Assembly (NCBI GenBank): GCA_903863015.1
Contig: CAIPAI010000016.1
Span: 1 to 60,377 of the forward strand
Source of the DNA: an uncultured Actinomycetes bacterium
GTDB lineage: Bacteria; Actinomycetota; Actinomycetes; Nanopelagicales; Nanopelagicaceae
DNA length: 60,377 bases
Direction of reading: 5' to 3'
Part shown: positions 24,754-34,093 of the stretch, in pieces
How positions within the stretch are numbered: the stretch's first letter is position 1
Layout: every line of letters begins with the position of its first letter
Translations under genes and position numbers: made by a program
The notes under the pieces: model-generated
Seen by the model: the letters and a program-made list of their open reading frames with translations, nothing else
What the model was told of the DNA's origin: nothing
Databases searched by the model: none

Positions 24754-26934
24754 ATGGCTGAGCGCTCATTTAAAGAAGAGGTCCAGAAGCTACGCATCCC
24801 CGCGGGCGAAGAGTTCCACGGCGAAGGAATCCTCGCCGTCACCAAGGCTCTCCTCCAATCGGGCGTCTCCTACGTCGGTGGTTACCAAGGCGCCCCTATC
24901 TCCCACCTCATGGACGTCCTTGGCGATGCCAACGAGATTTTGGCCGAACTCGGTGTCCACTTCGAAAACAGCGCCTCCGAAGCCACCGCGGCCGCCATGC
25001 TCGCCGCCTCTGTCAATTACCCACTTCGAGGCGCGATCACTTTCAAATCAACTGTAGGTACCAACGTCGCTTCCGACGCACTTGCCAACCTCGCCTCGGG
25101 AGGTGTGACCGGTGGTGCATTAATCATCGTCGGTGAAGATTACGGCGAGGGCTCAAGCATCATGCAGGAGCGTTCGCATGCCTTTGCGATGAAATCTCAA
25201 ATGTGGCTCCTAGACCCACGTCCGAATCTCACTGCCATCGTTGACTCTGTTGAGTACGGATTTGAACTTTCGGAGTATTCAAATACTCCAGTCATGCTCG
25301 AGCTTCGCTTGCGATCATGTCATCTCCATGGCTCCTTTATTACAAAAGAAAACAAGCGCCCAACCTTCACGCGCAAAGAAGCCATGGAGAATCCACGTCG
25401 CGATGTCAGTCGTATCGTGTTGCCGCCGGCTTCTTTCTTGCACGAGCAAGAAAAGATCAATCAACGCATGCCAGCTGCAATTCAATTCATCAAGGATCGC
25501 AAGATCAACGAGATGATTTCGAATGGCAAGAAGGATTTCGGCATCATCACGCAGGGCGGGCTCTACAACACCGTCATGCGCGGTCTTCAACTATTAGGAC
25601 TTGCAGATATCTACGGTAATTCTGAGATTCCGGTCTACGTTCTCAACGTCACCTACCCGATTATCGCTGACGAAGTAGAAGAGTTCGCTAAAGATAAGCG
25701 CGCGCTCTTGCTCTTCGAAGAAGGCCAACCCGATTACATCGAGCAGAACATCAACTCCATCTTGCGCAAAGCAGATGCCACCGCGAAGTTGCACGGAAAA
25801 GATGTACTTGTCATGGCCGGCGAATACACCCCAGCCGTGGTCACAAAGGGCCTGCTCTCATTTGTGCGCATGTACGCACCACAGCTCATCTCGGAGAATG
25901 ATCTTCCTGGGATCGTCTTGCCACCCGACTCCCCCGAGCATCCGATGGCGATCAAGCTCACGCCACAAGAAGTTCATATGCGCCCGCCAGGTTTCTGCAC
26001 GGGCTGTCCAGAGCGCCCCATCTTCTCTGCCCTCAAATTGGCGGAGCGCGAAACCGGCAAACACCACGTCAGCGCCGACATCGGCTGCCACCTCTTCTCC
26101 ATCCTGCCGCCCTTTGATATCGGCGCGACCACCATGGGATACGGTCTCGGCTCGGCAGGTGCCGCTGGATTCCAAGATGCCAATAGCGACAAGCCGGTGC
26201 TCGCTTTCATGGGAGACGGAGGCTTCTGGCATAACGGATTGACCAGCGGCGTCGGCAACGCAGTCTTCAACGAGAGCAACCAAGTACTTGTTGTCGTTGA
26301 TAACGCGTATAGCGCGGCAACCGGCGGCCAAGACATTCTCTCCTCGGCTGCAGATAACCCCATTCGTTCCACCAAGCACCCCATTGAACGCGCGGTGCGC
26401 GGCGTCGGAGTGAAGTGGGCAAAGACCGTCACTAACACTTTCAAGGTAGATGAGTTGCGCGATACCTTCATCGATGCGCTGACCTCCAAAGAGCCAGGAC
26501 CAAAAGTTATCGTCGCGCAATCTGAGTGCACACTTAATCGGACTCGTCGCGAACGCCCACTCGCTGCTAAGGCCGAAAAAGAAGGCAAGCGCGTCGTCCG
26601 AGAGCGTTATGGAATTGATCCTGAAACCTGCACCGGTGATCACTCATGCATTCGCATCTCTGGTTGCCCCAGCCTCTCCATCACGGCAAACCCAGATCCA
26701 CTTCGTAAAGAACCCATCGCCACCGTGCTCTCTAGTTGTGTCGGTTGCGGACTCTGCGGCGAGAACGCTCACGCCGCCGCGCTCTGTCCATCGTTTTATC
26801 GCACCCAAGTAATCAGTAACCCGAGCGGCTGGGATCGATTTAAGACTTCACTCCGAAACGCCTACATTTCGCGCCTGCAACGCGGCATCGAAAAGCGTTA
26901 CGAAGGAATTGAGCCAGAGTTGGTAAGCGCGTAA
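24754..26934 (+). CDS. iorA: Indolepyruvate:ferredoxin oxidoreductase, alpha-type subunit
   Basis: 726 residues. Family reaction: oxidative decarboxylation of arylpyruvates to arylacetyl-CoA with ferredoxin reduction. Order: pyrimidine-binding domain (GVSYVGGYQGAPISH, about 38-52), transketolase C-like domain, TPP domain (FCTGCPERPIFSAL; GDGGFWHNGLTSGVGNAVFN) and a C-terminal ferredoxin domain. In that domain the second cluster has CVGCGLC plus a later CP, but the first reads CTGDHSC-x5-CP, with Asp where one Cys is usual. GGGGGAG precedes the ATG. Stop and next start overlap by 1 bp. A related 2-oxoacid or acyl-CoA substrate is possible. Confidence 0.88.
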   Translation: MAERSFKEEVQKLRIPAGEEFHGEGILAVTKALLQSGVSYVGGYQGAPISHLMDVLGDANEILAELGVHFENSASEATAAAMLAASVNYPLRGAITFKSTVGTNVASDALANLASGGVTGGALIIVGEDYGEGSSIMQERSHAFAMKSQMWLLDPRPNLTAIVDSVEYGFELSEYSNTPVMLELRLRSCHLHGSFITKENKRPTFTRKEAMENPRRDVSRIVLPPASFLHEQEKINQRMPAAIQFIKDRKINEMISNGKKDFGIITQGGLYNTVMRGLQLLGLADIYGNSEIPVYVLNVTYPIIADEVEEFAKDKRALLLFEEGQPDYIEQNINSILRKADATAKLHGKDVLVMAGEYTPAVVTKGLLSFVRMYAPQLISENDLPGIVLPPDSPEHPMAIKLTPQEVHMRPPGFCTGCPERPIFSALKLAERETGKHHVSADIGCHLFSILPPFDIGATTMGYGLGSAGAAGFQDANSDKPVLAFMGDGGFWHNGLTSGVGNAVFNESNQVLVVVDNAYSAATGGQDILSSAADNPIRSTKHPIERAVRGVGVKWAKTVTNTFKVDELRDTFIDALTSKEPGPKVIVAQSECTLNRTRRERPLAAKAEKEGKRVVRERYGIDPETCTGDHSCIRISGCPSLSITANPDPLRKEPIATVLSSCVGCGLCGENAHAAALCPSFYRTQVISNPSGWDRFKTSLRNAYISRLQRGIEKRYEGIEPELVSA

Positions 26935-28490
26935 TGAACCAACCCACCCAAAACCGCGCCATCACTATGGCGATCCTCGCCATGGGCGGCGAAGGAGGCG
27001 GCGTACTAGCCGATTGGATGGTGAGCCTCGGCGAACACTCCGGCTATTGGGCGCAGACCACATCGGTTCCGGGAGTTGCTCAACGCACGGGTGCCACCAT
27101 CTATTACGTGGAACTCTTCCCACGCACACAAGGTGGCGCCGAACCGATTCTGAGCACGATGCCAACTCCAGGTGAGGTCGACATTGTGCTGGCCTCTGAG
27201 CTCATGGAAGCCGGGCGCTCTGTACTCCGTGGACTGGTCACACCAAAGAACACCACGTTGATCACCTCCACACATCGCGTGTACAGCATGATGGAGAAAA
27301 CATCGCTCGGAGATGGCCGCGTGGATTCCGATTCCATCATCGAGAATTGCATGAAAGCCGCTGCTAAATTCGTCGGCGGAGACTTTTCCAAGATCGCCGA
27401 AGAGAGCGGCAGCGTCATCAGTTCTGTGCTCTTTGGGGCATTAGCTGGCACTGGACGCCTTCCTTTCTCGCGCGAAGAGTTTGAAGGGGCTATCGAGCGT
27501 TCCGGTGTCGGTGTAGCTACCAGCCTCAAAGCCTTTGCCCGCGGATTCGACTATGCCGAAAAGATTCTTAAGCCAGCCCCGACAGGTGTCCCGATTCAAA
27601 TCGGTATTAAACCGATTTCCATAGAAGACACGAAGGCGGCTACCGACGCAGCCATTTCGGCAGATCCCGTCGCCGCAGTAGGGGCACGCCTCAAGAAGCA
27701 AGCTGCTCAGATTCGCGACACATATCCCGCTTCAGTGCGGGCAACTCTCGTCCATGGAATTAAGCGCACCACTGAATACCAAGATGTGGAGTACGCGAAC
27801 GAGTTCCTTGCTCGCGTTGCCTCAGTCTATGAACTTGATCTCGCTCATGGCGACGGCACTTTCCGCCTCACCAATGAAGCCGCGCGTTACACCGCCCTCT
27901 GGATGACATACGAAGACACGATTCGTGTGGCGGCCATCAAAGTACGCGCTCGTCGTTTCGATCGCATTCATAAAGAGGCGCGCGCTAAGAACGAACAAGT
28001 CGTGGGCATTATGGAATTTCTCCATCCTCAGGTTCAAGAAGTGGCAGACACACTTCCCACCGCTCTAGGTAAGTGGGTGCTACGTTCCAAGCCAGTAAAT
28101 GCATTAATTAACCGCATCAGTGGCGATGGCATCAAGGTCAACACCACTTCGGCATTTGGATACACGACGCTCTACGTCCTCAGTCGCCTCCGCCCGATCC
28201 GTCGTCGCTCACTTCGATTCAACGAAGAACAACTCCTGATCGATGCATGGCTTACTACCGTCATGGATTTAGCTAGCAAGAATTACTCTTTGGCATGTGA
28301 AGTTGCCGAAACTCAGTCACTTGTAAAGGGTTATGGCGAAACACATGCAAATGGGCTAGCCAACTTCGAACTCATCATGGCTGAGCTTCCGAAAACCCTT
28401 GCTTCTACAGATCCAGTCGCCCGCATTCGCCAACTTCGCGATGCCGCCCTCGCAGAGGAGTCAGGCGCCAGGTTGCGCACTCTCCTTTGA
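26934..28490 (+). CDS. iorB: Indolepyruvate oxidoreductase, long beta-type subunit
   Basis: 518 residues. The N-terminal 200 residues are the gamma/beta domain of 2-oxoacid oxidoreductases (MGGEGGGVLADWMVSLGEHSGYWAQTTSVPGVAQRTGATIYY). The rest, about 300 residues, is a C-terminal extension found in the long version carried by aerobic bacteria and absent from archaeal IorB (from memory). It starts on the last base of iorA, so the two are strongly coupled. Its last 30 bp overlap the convergent DUF4236 gene. Confidence 0.85.
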   Translation: MNQPTQNRAITMAILAMGGEGGGVLADWMVSLGEHSGYWAQTTSVPGVAQRTGATIYYVELFPRTQGGAEPILSTMPTPGEVDIVLASELMEAGRSVLRGLVTPKNTTLITSTHRVYSMMEKTSLGDGRVDSDSIIENCMKAAAKFVGGDFSKIAEESGSVISSVLFGALAGTGRLPFSREEFEGAIERSGVGVATSLKAFARGFDYAEKILKPAPTGVPIQIGIKPISIEDTKAATDAAISADPVAAVGARLKKQAAQIRDTYPASVRATLVHGIKRTTEYQDVEYANEFLARVASVYELDLAHGDGTFRLTNEAARYTALWMTYEDTIRVAAIKVRARRFDRIHKEARAKNEQVVGIMEFLHPQVQEVADTLPTALGKWVLRSKPVNALINRISGDGIKVNTTSAFGYTTLYVLSRLRPIRRRSLRFNEEQLLIDAWLTTVMDLASKNYSLACEVAETQSLVKGYGETHANGLANFELIMAELPKTLASTDPVARIRQLRDAALAEESGARLRTLL

Positions 28491-29408
28491 GGCGATCTGA
28501 CGCTGTAAATCAGCCACATTTTCAGAGAGCGCTTTATCTAAATCTACATTTGAGAATCTCGGGTTAAAGAGGGCGAGAGCCGAATGTAAGTAGTTATCAA
28601 AATCAGCGACATCCCCATCGACACGTATCCCAGTATTGCGCTGGCGATTGGTTACCGCGAAAATCTTGAAAGCAGAGTCGGTCAATTCGAGTATTTGAGT
28701 GATTTTGCCAAATTCCCACTCCTTAGTAGTTTCCATACTCGTAAAAACAACCCTGACGCTTGTAACCCACACCGTTCCACTGTCATCAAGTGCATCGGGC
28801 TTCTTGGGATCAAAGTATGTGGCGCTCTCTTTGTAGAATCCAACCTCATCTTCTTCTAATGCCAAGCCTAAATCTGCAACGAGCGAATAATTCTTATTTC
28901 TTACTGATTCGATCTTCTTTTGGATATCCAACGACTGAGCTAAATCCCTTTTTAAGGCTTCTAATGATTCACTTGCATCATCGACTGCAATCTCTTTTTT
29001 ACTCCTAGGCTTCCTTGCAAGAAACAGCAGAACTGCGCATCCCAAAAGTAAACAGCCAATCACAACATCCAACAACTTACCCAGACGCGACACTGGCGTA
29101 AAAAAATCGCCGATTACCCAAGTTCCTAAAGCAAGCAAAATGCACCATGAAAGCACCTTCAACACGGATGAAGGAGAAGTGTGGTTACTTGAAGAGGCAT
29201 ACTTAGATGCGTTCCCGGTCTTCGCTCTCGCAGATGTGCGATAGCTCAGGCCAGTTCCTGGAATTCCAAGTGAGGTAGTTCTACGTCCCGTTGGTGATAT
29301 CGAATATCGAGCACCTCGAGCACCGAATGAGAACCCCACTCCATTCTTAGAGAGGTTCATTCGCACGCCAGGAAGAATCTTTCGCGATCTACGGAAATAG
29401 AATCCCAT
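28461..29408 (-). CDS. DUF4236-containing membrane protein
   Basis: 315 residues from ATG 29408 (an adjacent upstream ATG at 29411 is possible). Residues 1-55 are a DUF4236 domain: GFYFRRSRKILPGVRMNLSKNGVGFSFGARGARYSISPTGRRTTSLGIPGTGLSYR. Two transmembrane segments follow (about 85-105 and 115-135), then a helical part and a PH-like C-terminus (VWVTSVRVVFTSMETTKEWEFGKITQIL). Function unknown. It is 8 bp behind the EamA gene and likely shares its transcript. Confidence 0.82.
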   Translation of the reverse strand: MGFYFRRSRKILPGVRMNLSKNGVGFSFGARGARYSISPTGRRTTSLGIPGTGLSYRTSARAKTGNASKYASSSNHTSPSSVLKVLSWCILLALGTWVIGDFFTPVSRLGKLLDVVIGCLLLGCAVLLFLARKPRSKKEIAVDDASESLEALKRDLAQSLDIQKKIESVRNKNYSLVADLGLALEEDEVGFYKESATYFDPKKPDALDDSGTVWVTSVRVVFTSMETTKEWEFGKITQILELTDSAFKIFAVTNRQRNTGIRVDGDVADFDNYLHSALALFNPRFSNVDLDKALSENVADLQRQIASKESAQPGA

Positions 29409-29416
29409 CAAAGCCT

Positions 29417-30346
29417 CTAAATCCGTGCGCTCTTTGATTTACTTTCCGCGGTAATCACCAAAATGACTCCCAGAATGACGGTAGCCGCGCCAAGAATCAT
29501 GGGAAGCGATATAGGTTCGCTCAGCACTATGGCGCCAAGTATCACCGCAATCACAGGATTCACGTACGCATATGTTGAGGTCATCGCCACGGGCGCATTG
29601 CCAACTAACCAGAGGTAAGCGCTGTAGGCGATCACAGACCCAACCACTACCAAGTAACTCCACCCAAACCAGGAGAAGGCACTTGCATGAAAGAATTGCG
29701 AAAGACTATCTCCGTGAATCATGCCGGCCGTGAAGAGTGCTACGCCACCGGCAAACATCTGCACAGTCGTCACCATCAATGAATTTTTCGGTGTCTGAAA
29801 CCTAGGCGTCATATAGGTTCCGAAAGCCCAGACCAGGTTGGCGAGAAGTACGGCCATCATCCAGAAAAGCAACTGTCCTGAAGTCACGCCGGCAGGGGCT
29901 TTCACTTGGCCAGGCCTTAAGAGAAGTCCCACTCCGATAAATCCGATCGCTATACCCGCCCAACTTAATTTTGTAGGCCGATCCCCAGAAATAACTCGGA
30001 AGAGCGAGATCCACAGGGGCATCGCAGCAATGATGAGCGCCACGATTCCACTTGGCACATACCGCTCCGCAAGCGAAACAGTTCCGATTCCAACCCCCAG
30101 CAACATGCCGCCGAGCAGCGCAGTCGACCAGAACTCTCGTTTGGTGATGCGCAGTTCATGCCATCCCTGCTTCAAGCCGACCCAGAGGGCGAGCAATACA
30201 GATGCACAGAGGAAGCGCAGCCCCATAGCGGCCAGCGAAGGCATGGTCTTGATCGATATCGCGATCGCCAAGTAGGTAGATCCCCAGATGATGTAGACGG
30301 TCCAGAGGGAGAGCCACATCTTTGAAGAGTTGCTACGCGTGGCCAT
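29417..30346 (-). CDS. EamA/DMT-family transporter
   Basis: 309 residues, ten predicted membrane helices as two EamA halves (IIWGSTYLAIAISIKTMP near the N-terminus; YAYVNPVIAVILGAIVLSEPIS near the C-terminus). The family usually exports amino acids or small metabolites. It follows the flavoprotein gene by 26 bp in the same direction, so it may move an aromatic substrate or overflow product of the pathway; that is inference. Confidence 0.88.
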   Translation of the reverse strand: MATRSNSSKMWLSLWTVYIIWGSTYLAIAISIKTMPSLAAMGLRFLCASVLLALWVGLKQGWHELRITKREFWSTALLGGMLLGVGIGTVSLAERYVPSGIVALIIAAMPLWISLFRVISGDRPTKLSWAGIAIGFIGVGLLLRPGQVKAPAGVTSGQLLFWMMAVLLANLVWAFGTYMTPRFQTPKNSLMVTTVQMFAGGVALFTAGMIHGDSLSQFFHASAFSWFGWSYLVVVGSVIAYSAYLWLVGNAPVAMTSTYAYVNPVIAVILGAIVLSEPISLPMILGAATVILGVILVITAESKSKSARI

Positions 30347-30372
30347 CCACCCAGCCTACCGAGTGTGCTCCC

Positions 30373-32739
30373 CTACTTTGCGTGTGGACGCCAGCGAGCG
30401 GGTCGCTTGGCGACAACTTCGGAAGTGCCGAGAGTGAGCCGTGGCTTCGGATCCTCAGTGCGACCTGCAGGAGGCTTGCGACTGCCGGCGCCGTACTGGT
30501 TAGGCCAGCGCAGACGCACGCCTTGATCCGCCGCAGCATGCAAGGTCCAATTGGGATCAAAGAGATGCGGACGTCCGAGAGCGCAGAGGTCGGCGCGACC
30601 GGCGGCCAGGATGGTGTTGACATCGTCCCAACTGCTGATTGACCCCACGGCCATGGTTTTTACGTCGGCAAGTTGGCGAATGCGATCAGCAAACGGAGTT
30701 TGGTAGGTACGTCCGTAGATGGGTTTAGCATCAGGCGTTGTCTGGCCTGAGGAAACGTCGATGACATCAGCGCCGTGCTTGGCAAACGCGGCTGCGATGG
30801 CGACGTAATCCTCTTCACTCAACCCATCCGGCACCCAGTCAGTTGCCGAGATACGAACACTCATCGGCTCATCTGCTGGCCATGCTGCACGCACGGCATC
30901 AAAGACTTCGAGCGGGTAGCGCAAACGATTCTCGAGCGAGCCACCGTATTCGTCGGTGCGCTTATTGGAGATGGGAGTAAGGAACTCGGAGAGCAGGTAT
31001 CCGTGTGCGCAGTGCAACTCAAGCATGTCAAAGCCGGCCTCACTCGCGAGCTTTGCAGACGCCACGTGTTGATCGCGCACCAGATCCATATCGGCGCGCG
31101 TCATCTCGCGAGGCACTTGACCATGAGGCAAGTAAGGAATGGGTGATGGCGCCATGATCTCCCAATTGCCGGAGTCGAGCGCTTGATCGATTCCTTCCCA
31201 CATCACCTTGGTGGATCCCTTACGTCCAGAGTGACCGATTTGGATGGCGATCTTGGAAGGTGTGGTGTGTACGAAATCAATAATCTCTTTCCATGCGGTG
31301 ACTTGATCCCTATTCCAGAGGCCGGCACACGCAGGCGTGATGCGACCTTCTGGCGAAATACAGGTCATTTCGGTGAAGATCAAACCTGCGCCACCAAGTG
31401 CTCGAGCGCCCAGGTGCACCTTATGGAAGTCGCCCGGTATGCCATCGACCGATGAGTACATATCCATGGGCGACACCACTACACGGTTAGGGATTTCGAG
31501 GCCACGCAACTTGAGCGGCTGGAACATTGGAACAACTTGTGTGCAATCGGCAGGAACGTTTCCGATCTTGATTTGATTCTGCAGATGCGCGGTTTCCACA
31601 CGCTTCATAAATTCTGCGTCGCGCAATTCAAGATTTCCATAAGTGATGCGACGCGAACGAGTCATCATGTTGAAGGCAAACTGCAGGGGCTCTTGATGCA
31701 TGTACTGCGTAATGTCTTCGAACCACTCGAGAGCGGCTTGCGCGGATCGTTGCGTGCTCTCAACAACCGGACGGCGATCAGTGTCATAAGCCTTTAAGGC
31801 AGCTTCGACGGTGTCGTTCTCTAAAATACAAGCCGCAAGAGAGATCGCGCCTTCCATTGCAAGCTTTGTGCCAGAGCCGATGGCGAAGTGCGCAGTCGCT
31901 GCAGCATCACCTAGAATCACGAGGTTCTTGTGTACCCATGTTTCGTTTCGAATCGCGGCAAAAGTGCGCCAGCGGCTGTTATTTCGAAGTGCGGGTTTGC
32001 CGCCTAAGAATTCCGCAAAGATCTCTTCGCAGAGCGCAATCGACTTCTCATCGCTTTGTCCAATCGGGAAGTTTGCAGCCTCCTCATGGAATGGCTCAAA
32101 GCCGGCCTTGCGCCAAATGTCTTCGTGCATCTCCACAATAAAGGTGCTGCTCTTATCGTCCATGGGATATGCGTGTGCTTGCATGACGCCCCATGGGGTC
32201 TCCACGATAAAGAATTTAAATGCTTCGTACACTTCGGAGGTTCCGAGCCAGATGAATTTACATTCGCGCCAATCAACTGAAGTACGAAATGCATCTGGGA
32301 ATTTTTCTCGGATACCGCTATTGATGCCATCGCTAGAAAGAACCAAGTCGTACTCGGCCATCAATTGTTCAACTGGTGGGGCTTCTGTTTCAAAAAGTAC
32401 GTTCACTCCGTGCGCAATCGCACGACGTTGCAAAATCTCAAGCAAATCGGTGCGGCTCATGGCCGCAAAGCCATGACCCCCGCTGGTAATCACATCGCCT
32501 TTGAAATGAATATCGATGTCATCCCAGTAGGCGAACTTCTTGGCCATCTCTTCATGGATCTCTGGATCGGAGAGGCGAATGCCGGAGAGGGTTTGATCGC
32601 TAAAAACGACTCCAAAGCCGAAAGTGTCGAGCGGCTTATTCCGCTCCCAGACCGTGATCTCGTGATGCGGCTCGACCTGCTTGAGCAGGCTCGAGAAGTA
32701 GAGACCTCCGGGGCCAGCTCCGATCACGGCAATCTTCAT
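30373..32739 (-). CDS. 2-aminobenzoyl-CoA monooxygenase/reductase-type fusion (salicylyl-CoA 5-hydroxylase/oxidoreductase family)
   Basis: 788 residues in two enzymes. Residues 1-390 are a class A flavin monooxygenase: IGAGPGGLYFSSLL at 6-19 and ILGDAAATAHFAIGSGTKLAMEG near 275-297. Residues about 403-740 are an Old Yellow Enzyme-type flavin reductase: NRVVVSPMDMYSS, QIGHSGRKG, ELHCAHGYLLSEFLTPISNKRTDEYGGSLENR. This order is that of Azoarcus 2-aminobenzoyl-CoA monooxygenase/reductase, which hydroxylates and then reduces the ring of anthraniloyl-CoA. Salicylyl-CoA is an alternative substrate. AGGAAGGA lies upstream of ATG 32739. First gene of a unit with the EamA and DUF4236 genes. Confidence 0.9.
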   Translation of the reverse strand: MKIAVIGAGPGGLYFSSLLKQVEPHHEITVWERNKPLDTFGFGVVFSDQTLSGIRLSDPEIHEEMAKKFAYWDDIDIHFKGDVITSGGHGFAAMSRTDLLEILQRRAIAHGVNVLFETEAPPVEQLMAEYDLVLSSDGINSGIREKFPDAFRTSVDWRECKFIWLGTSEVYEAFKFFIVETPWGVMQAHAYPMDDKSSTFIVEMHEDIWRKAGFEPFHEEAANFPIGQSDEKSIALCEEIFAEFLGGKPALRNNSRWRTFAAIRNETWVHKNLVILGDAAATAHFAIGSGTKLAMEGAISLAACILENDTVEAALKAYDTDRRPVVESTQRSAQAALEWFEDITQYMHQEPLQFAFNMMTRSRRITYGNLELRDAEFMKRVETAHLQNQIKIGNVPADCTQVVPMFQPLKLRGLEIPNRVVVSPMDMYSSVDGIPGDFHKVHLGARALGGAGLIFTEMTCISPEGRITPACAGLWNRDQVTAWKEIIDFVHTTPSKIAIQIGHSGRKGSTKVMWEGIDQALDSGNWEIMAPSPIPYLPHGQVPREMTRADMDLVRDQHVASAKLASEAGFDMLELHCAHGYLLSEFLTPISNKRTDEYGGSLENRLRYPLEVFDAVRAAWPADEPMSVRISATDWVPDGLSEEDYVAIAAAFAKHGADVIDVSSGQTTPDAKPIYGRTYQTPFADRIRQLADVKTMAVGSISSWDDVNTILAAGRADLCALGRPHLFDPNWTLHAAADQGVRLRWPNQYGAGSRKPPAGRTEDPKPRLTLGTSEVVAKRPARWRPHAK

Positions 32740-32785
32740 GGCGTAGAGTCCTTCCTAGGGCGTGCTGGTCATAGCGGGAATTTGA

Positions 32786-32806
32786 CTATCGCCAACCCTA
32801 CGATAG
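32786..32806. promoter_or_regulatory. Inverted repeat CTATCG-N9-CGATAG in a divergent promoter region
   Basis: Lies in the 129-bp gap between the divergent oxygenase/reductase and SDR genes. The 6-bp arms are perfect, so it is a possible operator, but no matching copy was seen elsewhere in the window. Confidence 0.35.
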
Positions 32807-32868
32807 AAGTACTGGCTATGCCACACGTAAAATGACTTTTTTAGGGCGCGTTCGAGGCGGGAGAGAAG

Positions 32869-33630
32869 ATGAAACTAGCGGGACGTGTAGCGGTCGTCAC
32901 AGGCGGCGCCGGTGGCTTAGGTGGGGCCATTGCACTGGGAGCGGCCGAAGCGGGCGCACATGTGGCGATCTTGGATGTGAAGGGCGTCGATGAGGCAGTC
33001 GCCCACCTCCGCTCTCTTGGATTCAAGGCTGCCGGACGCGTGGTCGATGTCCGCGATGGTCAAGCCGTGAAGGTCGCCATCGAGGCGCTCTCGGCCGAAC
33101 TCGGACCGATCGATACCCTGATCGCCGCCGCCGGCGGATCCCTGGGCACCCCGCGCGATCTTGATGACATTTCCGAAGATGACCTCGACCTCGTGCTCGA
33201 CGTCAATATCAAAGGCACCTTCCACTGCGCCCGCGCGGTACTGCCCTTCATGCGCCAAGCAGGTCGAGGTGCGATCGTCACCTTCTCCTCCATCGGCGGT
33301 CGTAGCGCAAGCCCCGTCACGGGCGTTCCTTATGCTGCTGCCAAGGCGGGATTACTCGGACTCACCCGCCGCCTGGCAAAAGAAGTGGGTGGCGAAAATA
33401 TTCGTGTCAACGCCATCGCACCTGGACTCTTTCTGACCGATCGCCTTCAAGGAATGTTCGATGCGCTGCCTGAGGCAGATCGCCGCGAAGTGCTTGACTC
33501 CATTCCACTCGGGCGCATGCCCAACATCCAAGAGTGCGTCGACCCAGTGCTCTTCCTAGCTAGCGATGAATCTTCCTACATCACCGGTGTCGTCTTAGAC
33601 GTCAACGGTGGCAGATTCATGGCAGGCTAA
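32869..33630 (+). CDS. Short-chain dehydrogenase/reductase
   Basis: 253 residues. NAD(P) motif TGGAGGLGGA at 11-20, AAGG at 87-90, catalytic Ser 140/141, Tyr 155 and Lys 159 (YAAAK). The Asp in AILDV after strand 2 favours NAD over NADP. It probably acts as a 3-hydroxyacyl-CoA or ring-hydroxyl dehydrogenase in the aryl-CoA route. Good ribosome binding site (GGGAGAGAAG) before ATG 32869. Followed after 4 bp by the DinB-like gene. Confidence 0.88.
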   Translation: MKLAGRVAVVTGGAGGLGGAIALGAAEAGAHVAILDVKGVDEAVAHLRSLGFKAAGRVVDVRDGQAVKVAIEALSAELGPIDTLIAAAGGSLGTPRDLDDISEDDLDLVLDVNIKGTFHCARAVLPFMRQAGRGAIVTFSSIGGRSASPVTGVPYAAAKAGLLGLTRRLAKEVGGENIRVNAIAPGLFLTDRLQGMFDALPEADRREVLDSIPLGRMPNIQECVDPVLFLASDESSYITGVVLDVNGGRFMAG

Positions 33631-33634
33631 CCCC

Positions 33635-34090
33635 ATGAGTAAAGAAATCGCTGCGGCCTACCGTGCATCTGGCGAGAAATTCATCGCCCTGGCTAAAAAC
33701 CTTTCGGATGCACAAATGAATTCTGCCCCCGCTAATGGTGAGTGGTCCCCCGCCTTCATCGTCCATCACATGGCCGATGCCGAGGCTTTTTTTACTACTC
33801 GCTTTATGCGAATCTTGAGCGAAGAAAACCCCACCATTGAGCCATTCGATGAAGAAGTTTTTCCCGCACGTCTCAATTACGCAGCCAGAAGTGCAGCAGC
33901 GTCACTTGCGTTAGTGGAAGGCGCCCGTCGCGCGTCAGCAGACTTACTTGATTCGCTCGATTCCAACGCCTGGAATCGCAAAGGAACTCACTCGGAACGC
34001 GGGGAATTTCCCTTACATGCAGCAGTAGCTCTAGCCACTGGACATATCGAAGCTCATCTTCAGCAACTCGAAGAAACTTTGAAGGGTTAA
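33635..34090 (+). CDS. DinB-fold protein
   Basis: 151 residues from ATG 33635 (an in-frame ATG at 33608 lies inside the SDR gene). Four-helix DinB/YfiT-type protein: NGEWSPAFIVHHMADAEAFF and ATGHIEAHLQQLEETL carry the His residues that usually bind a metal. In Actinobacteria several relatives are thiol (mycothiol) transferases or maleylpyruvate isomerases acting in aromatic breakdown; which of these applies here cannot be told. It is coupled to the SDR gene with a 4-bp gap. Confidence 0.8.
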   Translation: MSKEIAAAYRASGEKFIALAKNLSDAQMNSAPANGEWSPAFIVHHMADAEAFFTTRFMRILSEENPTIEPFDEEVFPARLNYAARSAAASLALVEGARRASADLLDSLDSNAWNRKGTHSERGEFPLHAAVALATGHIEAHLQQLEETLKG

Positions 34091-34093
34091 GCC

